Shown: piece by piece, positions 6,409 to 13,277 of the stretch
Layout of the letters: every line of letters begins with the position of its first letter
Numbering within the stretch: the stretch's first letter is position 1
IMG/VR virus record: IMGVR_UViG_3300024432_000055
Span: 1 to 29,259 of that record
Length of the DNA stretch: 29,259 nucleotides
Source: a virus
Reading direction: 5' to 3' (one strand)
Notes under the pieces: generated by a model
What the model was told of the DNA's origin: nothing
Databases searched by the model: none
What the model saw: the letters and a program-made list of their open reading frames with translations, nothing else
Translations under genes and position numbers: made by a program

Positions 6409-6526
6409 TTGAATATCCAATGGAGGATAATATCATAAATGCCAAATTTAAACAGCAATATAATTATCACGAAAGCAGCAAACATTCCACTCAATACCGG
6501 GATTATAAATTGGGTAAATTCAAACA

Positions 6527-6784
6527 TTATTCAGCCGGTACATCCTCAAATTTTATTGATGGGATCCCAATCTTTTTTACAATCTTTTTTATGGACAATT
6601 CAGCAAGATTTATCTTGTATAATATCCCGGTATAATGGACAGCAATCCCGGAGAAAAAGTTCTTTTCCCATAACAAAACAGCTGCATGTTTTGGTCCTTC
6701 TGGATACCTGAATTCTTTATCTGGGTGGCCTGATTCGGGAGTAAAGGGATCGTGTCTTGTTATCATCAATAGATATTTATTCAT
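6527..6784 (-). CDS. Hypothetical phage protein
   Basis: An 85-aa protein from ATG 6784, which overlaps the stop of the preceding gene (ATGA). The open frame extends to 6889 in the wrong context. It begins MNKYLLMITRHDPFTPESGH and includes 'KHAAVLLWEKNFFSGIAVHY'. No known family was recalled. Confidence 0.55.
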   Translation of the reverse strand: MNKYLLMITRHDPFTPESGHPDKEFRYPEGPKHAAVLLWEKNFFSGIAVHYTGILYKINLAELSIKKIVKKIGIPSIKFEDVPAE

Positions 6785-6969
6785 GATTTTTTCAGTTCCC
6801 TGCATACAGTACGATGATCGATATGACCTTTTTCCGGTTCGAAATATTTGTCTGTCCTGAAAGCGGAATCGTGGACGATTGGGATCCAATTATTATTGCG
6901 ACCGGTTACCCAGTAGATCCAGGCGGTACAGTGTTTACAATAAGAAAGCGAATTTATGAACTTAGACAC
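6781..6969 (-). CDS. Small zinc-knuckle protein
   Basis: A 62-aa protein with GTG start at 6969, directly after the stop of the gene at 6972. Residues 11-14 (CKHC) followed by 'AWIYWVTGRNNNWIPI' match the small phage/mobile-element pattern 'C..C...I.W......P.', in which a second ligand set comes from a His/Cys later in the chain (here H49, H52, C56). Function unknown. Confidence 0.6.
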   Translation of the reverse strand: MSKFINSLSYCKHCTAWIYWVTGRNNNWIPIVHDSAFRTDKYFEPEKGHIDHRTVCRELKKS

Positions 6970-6971
6970 TA

Positions 6972-7211
6972 TTACAGGATCCCTTCTCGTTTAAGTTCCT
7001 TGAGTGTTTTTATCAGCTCCTCACGTCTTCTATTAAAACTATCTTCAAAAAGACCATGATCAATAAGAACGGATACCAGGGCGCTTATCTGTGAGCTTTT
7101 TATGCCCCTGGGTTTATCCTGCATGGCTAAATGATCGCTCGTATTTCTTTCCCATTCCTGCTGGATTTCAGCAAGCATCATATTCAGTTTTGATTTCTTT
7201 TTGTCATCCAT
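6972..7211 (-). CDS. Small helical hypothetical protein
   Basis: A 79-aa, highly charged and all-helical protein (MDDKKKSKLNMMLAEIQQEW ... RREELIKTLKELKREGIL). It could be a small HTH or coiled-coil adaptor. ATG 7211 has GGGAGG about 7 nt upstream, a strong ribosome site, and overlaps the previous gene by 28 nt. Confidence 0.6.
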   Translation of the reverse strand: MDDKKKSKLNMMLAEIQQEWERNTSDHLAMQDKPRGIKSSQISALVSVLIDHGLFEDSFNRRREELIKTLKELKREGIL

Positions 7212-7573
7212 TTTTTATCCTCCCATTCGTTCAGGTAATTGATCGCAATTTGTAATTGCCTGTTATTTTTCAACAGCTCATTTGCAAACCTTTTTGCCAG
7301 TGTTACTGTATATCTTCGACTATACCATTTTGAATAGGACCGTCTGTAAATACGGCCTCCAAGAATAATCTCTATTTTGGTAAATTCAATAAGTTTGTTA
7401 TCACTTAAATTTCCTGACATATAGAGCGTGGCCACATAATCTCTCATAAACAGTGTACCGGATTCCCAATCAGGGTGAGCGGATTCCCACCGTGTAAATC
7501 CTTTGATTGGAATTTTCCAATTATATTTATACCAGTGATCCACAATTTTTCCTGTTGAATTAGTCATTGGCAT
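7184..7573 (-). CDS. Hypothetical basic protein
   Basis: A 129-aa protein rich in Trp, Tyr and Arg (IYRRSYSKWYSRRYTVTLAK at ~74-93), with a helical C-terminus. It follows the replication gene with a 14-nt overlap, so it may be a replication accessory protein, but this is inference from place only. ATG 7573 and ATG 7567 are equally possible; neither has a clear ribosome site. Confidence 0.55.
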   Translation of the reverse strand: MPMTNSTGKIVDHWYKYNWKIPIKGFTRWESAHPDWESGTLFMRDYVATLYMSGNLSDNKLIEFTKIEIILGGRIYRRSYSKWYSRRYTVTLAKRFANELLKNNRQLQIAINYLNEWEDKKWMTKRNQN

Positions 7574-8489
7574 ATAATTTTTTAAGTGTGAGCTCAGGAT
7601 GGATCTTGCATTTAGGCTTCTTAATTTTCATAGGGACCGCCCAAACCTGAGTATTTCCCTGTTTCTTACATTCCGGACATTGCATCAGGACTCTTTTTTC
7701 ATTATCGTTCGATTGATTTTTATAGATGTTCATCCAGATAACAACAAAATCACTTTTTAAGAACGTTGTCAATTTCATGACATGGCCATTTTCTTCTCTC
7801 TCTTCACCGGTTGGATTCTCAATATGAGCATTATAATTTTGGACCGCTGCCATAGTTTCATCAAATGTATATCGATAGGTTTCAGCCTGGATCATATCCT
7901 TGGCAATCTGTTTGGGTCCCCTATCCCTGGATTTACCTGGGTAGGTTTTCCAGAGCTCTTCGAATTGATCATCTGAAATTTTGTGACTCTCTCCCTTACC
8001 TTCCCTCATACTCCTATCCCTATCCCTCTCACTATCGCTATCTTTTTTCTCTCTTTTTTTCTTTGATACAACTTTCTTTTTTTCTCCCTTTTTTAAGTTC
8101 GCATGCAGTATGCTGTCATCCTGCATGTGCTCTGCATGCAACTTGCCTTCATTGTGCATGTTCTCCGGTAATCCCGTGCTTTCATCGTGTTCGACTCCCT
8201 CAAGAAACCCGGCATTTAAAAGGATATCCAAATCAACCGGTTTCCTGACACCTATTTTCCTTGTTACCCATACTGAGTCGTAAGGAAGTAGATTATCGTA
8301 CCTGGATGCTAATAGAAATATCAGTATCAAATGCAGCTTACTGTCATCATTCAAGCATTCGAATTCGTATTGCTCACGCGGCGAAGAGCTCTTCCCGAAC
8401 GGCAATGAATTGTATAGACAGATCCAGGGCGGACTACGTTTCTTGTAATACTGCATTTTCTCGAAATTCTTTACCCTGAAATAATTCAC
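7560..8489 (-). CDS. Replication initiator-like protein
   Basis: A 309-aa protein. N-terminal ~95 residues (VKNFEKMQYYKKRSPPWICL ... LILIFLLASRYDNLLPYD ... LDILLNAGFL) look like the winged-helix start of phage replication proteins (lambda O / DnaD-type replisome organisers). Next is a Lys/Arg/Asp-rich linker (~132-170), then 'FEELWKTYPGKSRDRGPKQI' (~178-197), the 'F..W..YP.K....K..A' block seen in such proteins. The C-terminus has a zinc ribbon (C271, C274, C294, H297). GTG 8489 overlaps the preceding stop (GTGA). The linker region of the gene contains a candidate origin. Confidence 0.65.
   Translation of the reverse strand: MNYFRVKNFEKMQYYKKRSPPWICLYNSLPFGKSSSPREQYEFECLNDDSKLHLILIFLLASRYDNLLPYDSVWVTRKIGVRKPVDLDILLNAGFLEGVEHDESTGLPENMHNEGKLHAEHMQDDSILHANLKKGEKKKVVSKKKREKKDSDSERDRDRSMREGKGESHKISDDQFEELWKTYPGKSRDRGPKQIAKDMIQAETYRYTFDETMAAVQNYNAHIENPTGEEREENGHVMKLTTFLKSDFVVIWMNIYKNQSNDNEKRVLMQCPECKKQGNTQVWAVPMKIKKPKCKIHPELTLKKLYAND
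8036..8160. other. Candidate replication origin inside the initiator gene
   Basis: Four GCATG motifs begin at 8101, 8123, 8134 and 8156, so the spacings are 22, 11 and 22 bp (whole helical turns). Next to them, 8036-8098 is an almost pure polypyrimidine, AT-rich tract on the plus strand. Iterons beside an AT-rich strand-asymmetric tract, inside the initiator gene, is the plan of the lambda origin in gene O. The protein side of this stretch is the repeat-like linker (LHAEHMQDDSILHA) and the Lys-rich run. Confidence 0.45.
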
Positions 8490-8878
8490 GGTTTTTTAAA
8501 ATACCCCATAGCATCATTTTTATAACATTCATAACATTCAAGAGCTGCAAGACAAATGGCCCTGGCAGGATCACGATCGTATTTAATATCAGCTCTGCCG
8601 AATATGCAGCCATATAAACCGTTTCGTGCCCCAGTCCTGTGCATAGTAAAACCAAGACCCTTTCCAATGAGCTTCAAAACCACAAGCCAGGCTTCGTTTA
8701 TATTAGTTGAATATCTAGGAACATTGAACCGGTCAAGACCTTTGTTAAATCTCCAATGCTCAATATTTTTATCAGATATCTTCAAGTGATATCTATAATC
8801 ATTTTTAGAACGGGTTAACGCCAGGCCCATTACTCTTTTGGCAATCTGAATGTCTAACCGGCTGTTGAATTTGTTCAT
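8486..8878 (-). CDS. ABA-sandwich-like protein, paralog 2
   Basis: A 130-aa protein from ATG 8878, one nt after the stop of its paralog (TAACATG). It resembles the Phage ABA sandwich family: 'YSTNINEAWLVVLKLIGKGL' in the middle and 'ARAICLAALECYECY' near the end, where family members have a 'AP..IC.AAL' helix. About half of the residues are shared with gene 8880-9212, including the first 15. Role of the family is unknown. Confidence 0.65.
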   Translation of the reverse strand: MNKFNSRLDIQIAKRVMGLALTRSKNDYRYHLKISDKNIEHWRFNKGLDRFNVPRYSTNINEAWLVVLKLIGKGLGFTMHRTGARNGLYGCIFGRADIKYDRDPARAICLAALECYECYKNDAMGYFKKP

Positions 8879-8879
8879 G

Positions 8880-9212
8880 TTATGGAATTTCCTTACAGGC
8901 AAGCGCCGCAAGACAAATGGCCCTGGCTGGATTATGATCGTATTTCAAACCAGTTCTGCCAAACATACAGCGATATAAACCTTTGCGGGTCCCAACCCTA
9001 TTCAATGCAAAACCAAGACCCTTTCCAGTGAGCTTCACAACCACGAGCCAGGCGTCGTTAATGTTTGTTGAATATCTCCGGACCGGGATATTTAAATATG
9101 GAGACACTTCAAATTTCAAATAATATCTATGACTCACTTCACCTCGTCTTAACGTCAGGCCCATTATTCTTTTGGCAATCTGAATGTCTAACCGGCTGTT
9201 GAATTTGTTCAT
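8880..9212 (-). CDS. ABA-sandwich-like protein, paralog 1
   Basis: A 110-aa protein from ATG 9212, directly after the Lar-like stop (TAACATG), with AAGGAG ~10 nt upstream. It carries 'YSTNINDAWLVVVKLTGKGL' and 'ARAICLAALACKE', as its neighbour does. The two genes are a tandem duplication: the DNA at both 5' ends and at both 3' thirds is nearly the same, while the middle has diverged and differs in length. Confidence 0.65.
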   Translation of the reverse strand: MNKFNSRLDIQIAKRIMGLTLRRGEVSHRYYLKFEVSPYLNIPVRRYSTNINDAWLVVVKLTGKGLGFALNRVGTRKGLYRCMFGRTGLKYDHNPARAICLAALACKEIP

Positions 9213-9213
9213 G

Positions 9214-9396
9214 TTACTGAGGCTCCTTGACACGAGTATTCCACGCTTTTACCGCATCCTCCCGCCTATGATATGACCGCCTCATTGGACACTGTGGATT
9301 TATACAAAAAGCCTTGCGTGGTGTTACTTTTCTCTGTCCTGATATCCACGGTTTTTCACCACAATGAGGACAACCATCAGGCTCAATTTTACTCAT
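9214..9396 (-). CDS. Lar-like restriction alleviation zinc protein
   Basis: A 60-aa protein with C9-x2-C12 (CPHCG), C31-x4-C36 and the closing 'YHRREDAVKAWNTR'. That closing motif ('..EAI.AWN.R') plus two Cys pairs is the layout of the Lar family, whose prototype from the Rac prophage modulates host type I restriction. Here the second pair is CINPQC rather than CxxC. Start ATG 9396 overlaps the DUF5131 stop. Anti-restriction is inferred from the family and fits a genome that also carries a DNA methyltransferase. Confidence 0.65.
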   Translation of the reverse strand: MSKIEPDGCPHCGEKPWISGQRKVTPRKAFCINPQCPMRRSYHRREDAVKAWNTRVKEPQ

Positions 9397-10106
9397 ATTA
9401 TCGGAAACTCCCTGACTTTCAGATCCCCTGGGATCGGTGCTCTGCCGGTCATCTGCTTCATAAAGAACGATACACCCATTCTTTCACATTCCATCTTGAT
9501 TATCCTGGCCCAATGCGGCCTCATGAATCTTGCATTATGGCCGGACTCTCCGCCTACTATGATCCAATCCAGGGGATAGAGTTCCGGATCTCCATTACAT
9601 TCCGGGATCATATTTTGAATGTCTATGTACTGCAGCATCGGCTCAATGGATACAAATCGTACCCTGGCCGGGACCTTGAGTAATAAAGGGACACGCTCAT
9701 TCCATGTAGACTGGTCCTCAGCTGACACTCCCAGCCATACATTTGGATATCCATCCCCCCAATCGTAAGGTAAGCAGCTCAGGATCCTCTCAGGCCGCTT
9801 TGTAGGGATCTGATAGGTAAGGTGAGGCGTTTTCCTGATTATATGCCAGGCTTCAAGCCGTGCAACATCAGCCTCAGAAATGAAGAAATCGCTCCAGCTG
9901 TTTACAAACACATACGGTCCCTTGAATTTATAGGGAGCTTTGAAAATAGCATCTGAGGAAAAGTGGACAATATTTGGATCACCCCTTTTAAAGCGCCTCA
10001 TGTCCCGGTACATATAACAGTTGAGACACCCGTCCGAAACCTTGTGGCAGCCATACCACGGATTCCAGGTGTCGTTAGTCCATTCTATTTTTGATCTGGA
10101 TCCCAT
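9393..10106 (-). CDS. DUF5131 (phage Gp37/Gp68) family protein
   Basis: A 237-aa protein. It starts with the family block 'KIEWTNDTWNPWYGC' and C20-x6-C27-x2-C30-Y, a three-Cys motif like that of radical-SAM iron-sulfur enzymes; then 'FVNSWSDFF', 'QIPTKRPER', 'WLGVSAEDQ', 'RFVSIEPML' and 'WIIVGGESG', the usual order of a TIM-barrel-like DUF5131 protein. The family is widespread in phages and its reaction is not firmly known. TcmP, a frequent partner of this family, was not found. ATG 10106 lies 22 nt inside the previous gene. Confidence 0.9.
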   Translation of the reverse strand: MGSRSKIEWTNDTWNPWYGCHKVSDGCLNCYMYRDMRRFKRGDPNIVHFSSDAIFKAPYKFKGPYVFVNSWSDFFISEADVARLEAWHIIRKTPHLTYQIPTKRPERILSCLPYDWGDGYPNVWLGVSAEDQSTWNERVPLLLKVPARVRFVSIEPMLQYIDIQNMIPECNGDPELYPLDWIIVGGESGHNARFMRPHWARIIKMECERMGVSFFMKQMTGRAPIPGDLKVREFPII

Positions 10107-10474
10107 TTTGGATTAACTTTCTTGTGTAAAAAATCCCTCGTCAATTCAAGCATAGTGCTTGCAATATCCATTAAGGACGGATTGGGGTCCTCGTCAGTGT
10201 CAACAATCAATGGCCACCAATCGTAAAAGAAAAGGTCCTGCGGTATGGAAACTAATGAACTATTCGAAATAGGTCTGATAATATCCTCACCATCCCCTAA
10301 ACCAAAAAAGAATGTCGTGGAATTCAAGTCTACATTATCCTCTATCAGCCTTTTTTTAACATCTTTATGCGTGCCCTGATATTCCGGAAACTGAGCACCG
10401 TCTGAATCGAAGCACATAACCATTCCGTTAGACCATAAAATGATCGTGCCTATTTTTGTTGATCCGGATCCCAT
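10085..10474 (-). CDS. Hypothetical phage protein
   Basis: A 129-aa protein, not recognised. The N-terminal half is beta-rich (TIILWSNGMVMCFDSDGAQF), resembling a small WD/beta-propeller-like strand pattern of a type seen in other phage proteins; the C-terminal part is helical and acidic. Its first codons (ATGGGATCC-GGATCAACAAAAATAG) almost repeat those of the next gene, DUF5131. ATG 10474 directly abuts the preceding TAA. Confidence 0.6.
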   Translation of the reverse strand: MGSGSTKIGTIILWSNGMVMCFDSDGAQFPEYQGTHKDVKKRLIEDNVDLNSTTFFFGLGDGEDIIRPISNSSLVSIPQDLFFYDWWPLIVDTDEDPNPSLMDIASTMLELTRDFLHKKVNPKWDPDQK

Positions 10475-11302
10475 TTATAAAACTTCCTCTATTGGCTTTA
10501 TTGGAAATGTTTTCAGAGCACTACCAGGGCTGCAGTTAAAAACCTCGATCTCCAATTTCTTTAGCGGATCCACAAGCGTATCAAATGCCGGCAGCATTAT
10601 CTCATAGGGTGGCGGAGAAACCTTCGCGATCGCCGGTCTGGCGGAGCTGCTAAATCCCAGGTGTACTTTGTCCCATTTCTCGCGGAGATCCTTTTTTGCT
10701 TTGGGCGATAAGGTTGAATGTTCCAGGATACCATCCGGGCAGGGATGATCACCGAACCAATGATGATTACCGTCCTCCGATCTCTTCATGTCATAACCTA
10801 AAAGCACGATTGTTTTCGCCCCCAGGTGGACCGCAAGATTGATGGCCTGGTATCCACTGTTGTTCCCTGTCCGTATACCTCGAGGATTTGTCTCCAATCC
10901 TTCTTTCCCGGTACTGATTAAAAATCTTATGTTTGTATAATCGATCTTATCCCAACCTGGAAACCAGTCGTTATCGATGCAGCTCCAGGCCAGTCCAACT
11001 TTGATTCCTGGGAACAGGGATACTCCTTCGTGCCACAACCACCACCGCGAATCACAACCATAGAGCACGTCCGCCATTGGGAGCAACCTGTAAGCGTCGT
11101 TTATTACGATGATCCTCGCGTCCAGGCTTTCCACGGCGTCCCTGCAGCGCTGGATCTGTACTTCGTCCAGGCTTGGTCCACAACCAACACAGATAAACGT
11201 GGATCCTGGCCATACCTGGGGCACCATCCAGAATCTCGGATCCTTTGGCCAAATAGAAAGGGACAGAATTTTTCCCTTATAAATTTTATTTGATTCAATC
11301 AA
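10475..11302 (-). CDS. DUF115/MptE-like Rossmann protein
   Basis: A 275-aa protein. 'STFICVGCGPSL' (34-45) is a nucleotide-binding-like loop, followed by 'IIVINDAYRLLPMADVLYGC' (80-99), 'GYQAINLAVHLGAKTIVLLG' (~149-168) and 'YDM...HHWFGDHP'. This order is typical of phage proteins related to DUF115 / 6-hydroxymethylpterin pyrophosphokinase MptE-like and of sugar-transfer accessory proteins. The substrate is unknown. The start is TTG 11302, without a good ribosome site, immediately after a terminator-like hairpin. The first 30 nt match the start of the methyltransferase gene at 26 positions. Confidence 0.7.
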   Translation of the reverse strand: MIESNKIYKGKILSLSIWPKDPRFWMVPQVWPGSTFICVGCGPSLDEVQIQRCRDAVESLDARIIVINDAYRLLPMADVLYGCDSRWWLWHEGVSLFPGIKVGLAWSCIDNDWFPGWDKIDYTNIRFLISTGKEGLETNPRGIRTGNNSGYQAINLAVHLGAKTIVLLGYDMKRSEDGNHHWFGDHPCPDGILEHSTLSPKAKKDLREKWDKVHLGFSSSARPAIAKVSPPPYEIMLPAFDTLVDPLKKLEIEVFNCSPGSALKTFPIKPIEEVL

Positions 11303-11314
11303 AGCAGCTCACCC

Positions 11315-11349
11315 AAAAATTGGCGGAGAAAAGAGGACGAAACTCCGCC
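11315..11349 (-). terminator. Intrinsic terminator
   Basis: On the minus strand a perfect 7-bp GC-rich stem (GGCGGAG / CTCCGCC; arms at 11343-11349 and 11322-11328) is followed by AATTTTT. A second hairpin, gatacc/ggtatc at 11365-11385, lies just upstream. Together they fill the ~150-bp gap after the HTH gene and would end transcription from the promoter region at 13132-13684. Confidence 0.65.
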
Positions 11350-11451
11350 GGGGTTATTGAGACAGATACCAAAGGAGTAGGTATCAGGTGAGATCCTCTT
11401 TTTAGGTTTGCCGATGATAGAAACAAATACATGGCCATGCTTTCAGAATTA

Positions 11452-11817
11452 TCAGCCTTGCAGATATAAGTCAAGGTCATCCCTGTAAAATCTTACTGTT
11501 CTGTGACCTCTCCGGTGCCCTTTGATTTTCCCAGCTCTGTATTTTTTCATGATCGTTATACGCGAGAGCCTGAGATAGTCAGCGGCTTCATCCGGAGTCA
11601 ATACAGATCGTTTTTTCATCATTTCAATTTGACTCCTTTCCAAAAATTCTTGTGTCTTTTTCATAAGAAATTCGAAATCGCAAACGGGCCTTACGTGTAT
11701 GTATTTTTTTCCGCCTATTAATAATTCCTTGTGTTTCGCAAGGGAACCTTTCTTGATAACATCACCGCAAACAGCACATGGATGATTTTTTCTTGTTATA
11801 ACCTGGCGTTCATACAT
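11452..11817 (-). CDS. Zinc knuckle plus excisionase-type HTH protein
   Basis: A 121-aa protein in two parts. Residues 1-60 hold a probable zinc site (C14-x2-C17, H41, C46). Residues 72-119 are a MerR/excisionase-type winged HTH (VLTPDEAADYLRLSRITIMK ... GHRTVRFYRDDLDLYL). An ATG-ATG pair at 11622/11619 has its own AAGGAG 10 nt upstream, so a ~56-aa HTH-only form may also be made. Likely a DNA-binding regulator; no integrase is near, so an excision role is not supported. Confidence 0.75.
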   Translation of the reverse strand: MYERQVITRKNHPCAVCGDVIKKGSLAKHKELLIGGKKYIHVRPVCDFEFLMKKTQEFLERSQIEMMKKRSVLTPDEAADYLRLSRITIMKKYRAGKIKGHRRGHRTVRFYRDDLDLYLQG

Positions 11818-11822
11818 TGGTG

Positions 11823-12227
11823 TTATTCTCCCTTCGATATTTTAATGATCACTTTCAAAACCTTATCTGCTTTATTTGCAAAAATACCCATGCGTCCGGT
11901 TTTAGAATCTGTGTCATCCTTTTTTATTTCCTCAAATGCGGACATGGCAGCGTTTGATCGCGCTTCCAAATTTTCGATCATGACAACATATCCCTCTTGC
12001 ATTTCTTCATAATTTGTTAACGCCTTATTCAGCTCAGTAAATGCAGCCCTTACTCCCTTATTTTCTTCTGTACAAGCTATCAATGCTTTTGAATAATGTA
12101 GTGCCCTCTTACGCATGCCAGAGAATAATTTAACTATCCTGCAATTCTTTTGTTTGAGAAGGACATTGTCTTTTTGAACCTTTAAAGCAGCTGTTTTGTC
12201 CATCGTTAATAAGTCCTCCATTTTCAT
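11823..12227 (-). CDS. Coiled-coil hypothetical protein
   Basis: A 134-aa all-helical, charged protein (for example 'LNKALTNYEEMQEGYVVMIE'), probably a coiled coil. It has no recognised family. Two starts are possible: ATG 12227 or ATG 12203. The 15 nt at and before each ATG are the same apart from one base (12225-12239 and 12201-12215), and GGAGG precedes 12203. Confidence 0.6.
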   Translation of the reverse strand: MKMEDLLTMDKTAALKVQKDNVLLKQKNCRIVKLFSGMRKRALHYSKALIACTEENKGVRAAFTELNKALTNYEEMQEGYVVMIENLEARSNAAMSAFEEIKKDDTDSKTGRMGIFANKADKVLKVIIKISKGE

Positions 12228-12297
12228 CGTTAATAAATCTTCATATCTTAATTAAATATAGCACTTAATATTTCAAAAAACGGGACGTGGCCACATC

Positions 12298-12537
12298 TCA
12301 ATTAAACACTGTTTTTTTAATCACGATAGCAACCGGTGGCTGAGTCTCTCCGCTCCAGATATATAGCCATAAATTTCCGAACAGCAATCCTTTCACCCGC
12401 TCCGCAAATGTTAATTTCCATAGTGAAATACAATGCTTACCATCGCTGTAAACATGAAGCGGGCCACACTCTTTATCAGTCATCCCTTTTGGCTTTGTTA
12501 ATACCTTATTTGATTCCGCGAATTTCATTGGTTTCAT
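12298..12537 (-). CDS. Conserved small phage protein
   Basis: A 79-aa protein from ATG 12537 (TAATG overlap with the preceding stop; AGGAG upstream). The segment 'CISLWKLTFAERVKGLLFGN' then 'LWLYIWSGETQPPVAI' (about res. 40-73) is a signature of a widespread small phage protein ('W.p...er...lf...vwl.v....qPPv.i') of unknown function. One stretch is hydrophobic but too short for a sure membrane helix. Confidence 0.65.
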   Translation of the reverse strand: MKPMKFAESNKVLTKPKGMTDKECGPLHVYSDGKHCISLWKLTFAERVKGLLFGNLWLYIWSGETQPPVAIVIKKTVFN

Positions 12538-12800
12538 TAAAATATCTCCTCTGATTTTAAATGCGTCCAATCTTCTGGAAGGCCATAAAATCCAATATCC
12601 TTGGCCCTATTGATAACTGCATTCCAGCGGTTATCAACCTGATATTTTGAACCGCTTTGTGATATACCTGAATTAAATTTCTCTGATTTATCCGCTAAAA
12701 TTATGAGCTCTTTTCTGATCCAGCGGAGTGTTTTGTTCTTAATTTTAATGCCACTGATCTCCTGCTCATGTCTGTTTATTTCAGCTTGTATATTAAGCAT
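12537..12800 (-). CDS. Small helical hypothetical protein
   Basis: An 87-aa protein, charged and helical in residues 1-45 (AEINRHEQEISGIKIKNKTL). It overlaps the preceding stop by 8 nt and its own stop overlaps the next ATG (TAATG), so it is translated in step with its neighbours. No family was recognised. Confidence 0.55.
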   Translation of the reverse strand: MLNIQAEINRHEQEISGIKIKNKTLRWIRKELIILADKSEKFNSGISQSGSKYQVDNRWNAVINRAKDIGFYGLPEDWTHLKSEEIF

Positions 12801-13131
12801 AATGGTAAGACACCGGTTTTAGGATCATCAGTTTTTTTTGAGAATCAGAAGAGAGATAATATCTGCCCAATTCGTCCTCATGATACATGTCCTCAATCCA
12901 TTTATGGGACAGGCCAGACTCAAATATCACTTCTCTGATTGTCAATCCTGCTTTCAATATTTCAATTTTCAAAGAATCGATTTTTTTCTGATTATACATC
13001 CGGATCCGGGCATTACCATATTCATATCCACCACGTACTTTCCTTCTCTCAACGTGGCACTTGAATTCACTTCTCTTGAATCCAGCTTGCAGCATTTTTT
13101 CAATGGCATATTTAACTTGGCTTGTTACCAT
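12793..13131 (-). CDS. First gene of the early operon, hypothetical
   Basis: A 112-aa basic protein. 'AIEKMLQAGFKRSEFKCHVE' (9-28) and 'IDSLKIEILKAGLTIREVIF' recall a small phage family with an 'L..AGF.RSEF.V' start, of unknown role. ATG 13131 has the strong ribosome site AGGGAGG. It is the first gene after the 553-bp control region, so it is probably the promoter-proximal early gene. Confidence 0.65.
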   Translation of the reverse strand: MVTSQVKYAIEKMLQAGFKRSEFKCHVERRKVRGGYEYGNARIRMYNQKKIDSLKIEILKAGLTIREVIFESGLSHKWIEDMYHEDELGRYYLSSDSQKKLMILKPVSYHYA

Positions 13132-13174
13132 GTGGGCCTCCCTTGGCTTTTTGATGTCTCATAACCTACCTAAT

Positions 13175-13202
13175 ATTATCCCATTAATGCTCAAAAATGC
13201 AA
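13175..13202 (-). promoter_or_regulatory. Candidate promoter of the early operon
   Basis: On the minus strand TTGCAT (13202-13197) and GATAAT (13180-13175) are 16 bp apart. The predicted start (~13168) lies ~37 nt before the ATG of gene 12793-13131, leaving room for its ribosome site. The -10 is 5/6 to consensus; the -35 is weak. Confidence 0.4.
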
Positions 13203-13239
13203 TAGTTTTTGATCCGGTTGAATTTTGAAACTCTCCATA

Positions 13240-13277
13240 CGACAATAAGAACATACTTTTTCAGCCTCTTATTGTCG
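13240..13277. promoter_or_regulatory. Perfect 11-bp inverted repeat, operator-like
   Basis: cgacaataaga (13240-13250) and tcttattgtcg (13267-13277) are perfectly complementary around a 16-nt spacer. It lies ~40-75 bp upstream of the candidate early promoter. It could be a repressor site or an RNA hairpin. Confidence 0.5.

Noticed and set aside
9273-9683. Plus-strand open frame opposite the Lar-like and DUF5131 genes
   Set aside because: Both minus-strand genes have clear family motifs; the plus frame has none.
9393-10106. Maturase for the 47-aa peptide
   Set aside because: DUF5131 shares only the three-Cys look with radical-SAM maturases, has no SPASM-like Cys-rich end, and is 3.6 kb away in another transcription unit; a link cannot be claimed.
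11295-11480. 61-codon minus-strand open frame between the HTH gene and the Rossmann gene
   Set aside because: It starts inside the HTH gene without a ribosome site and runs through the terminator hairpin; composition is not protein-like.
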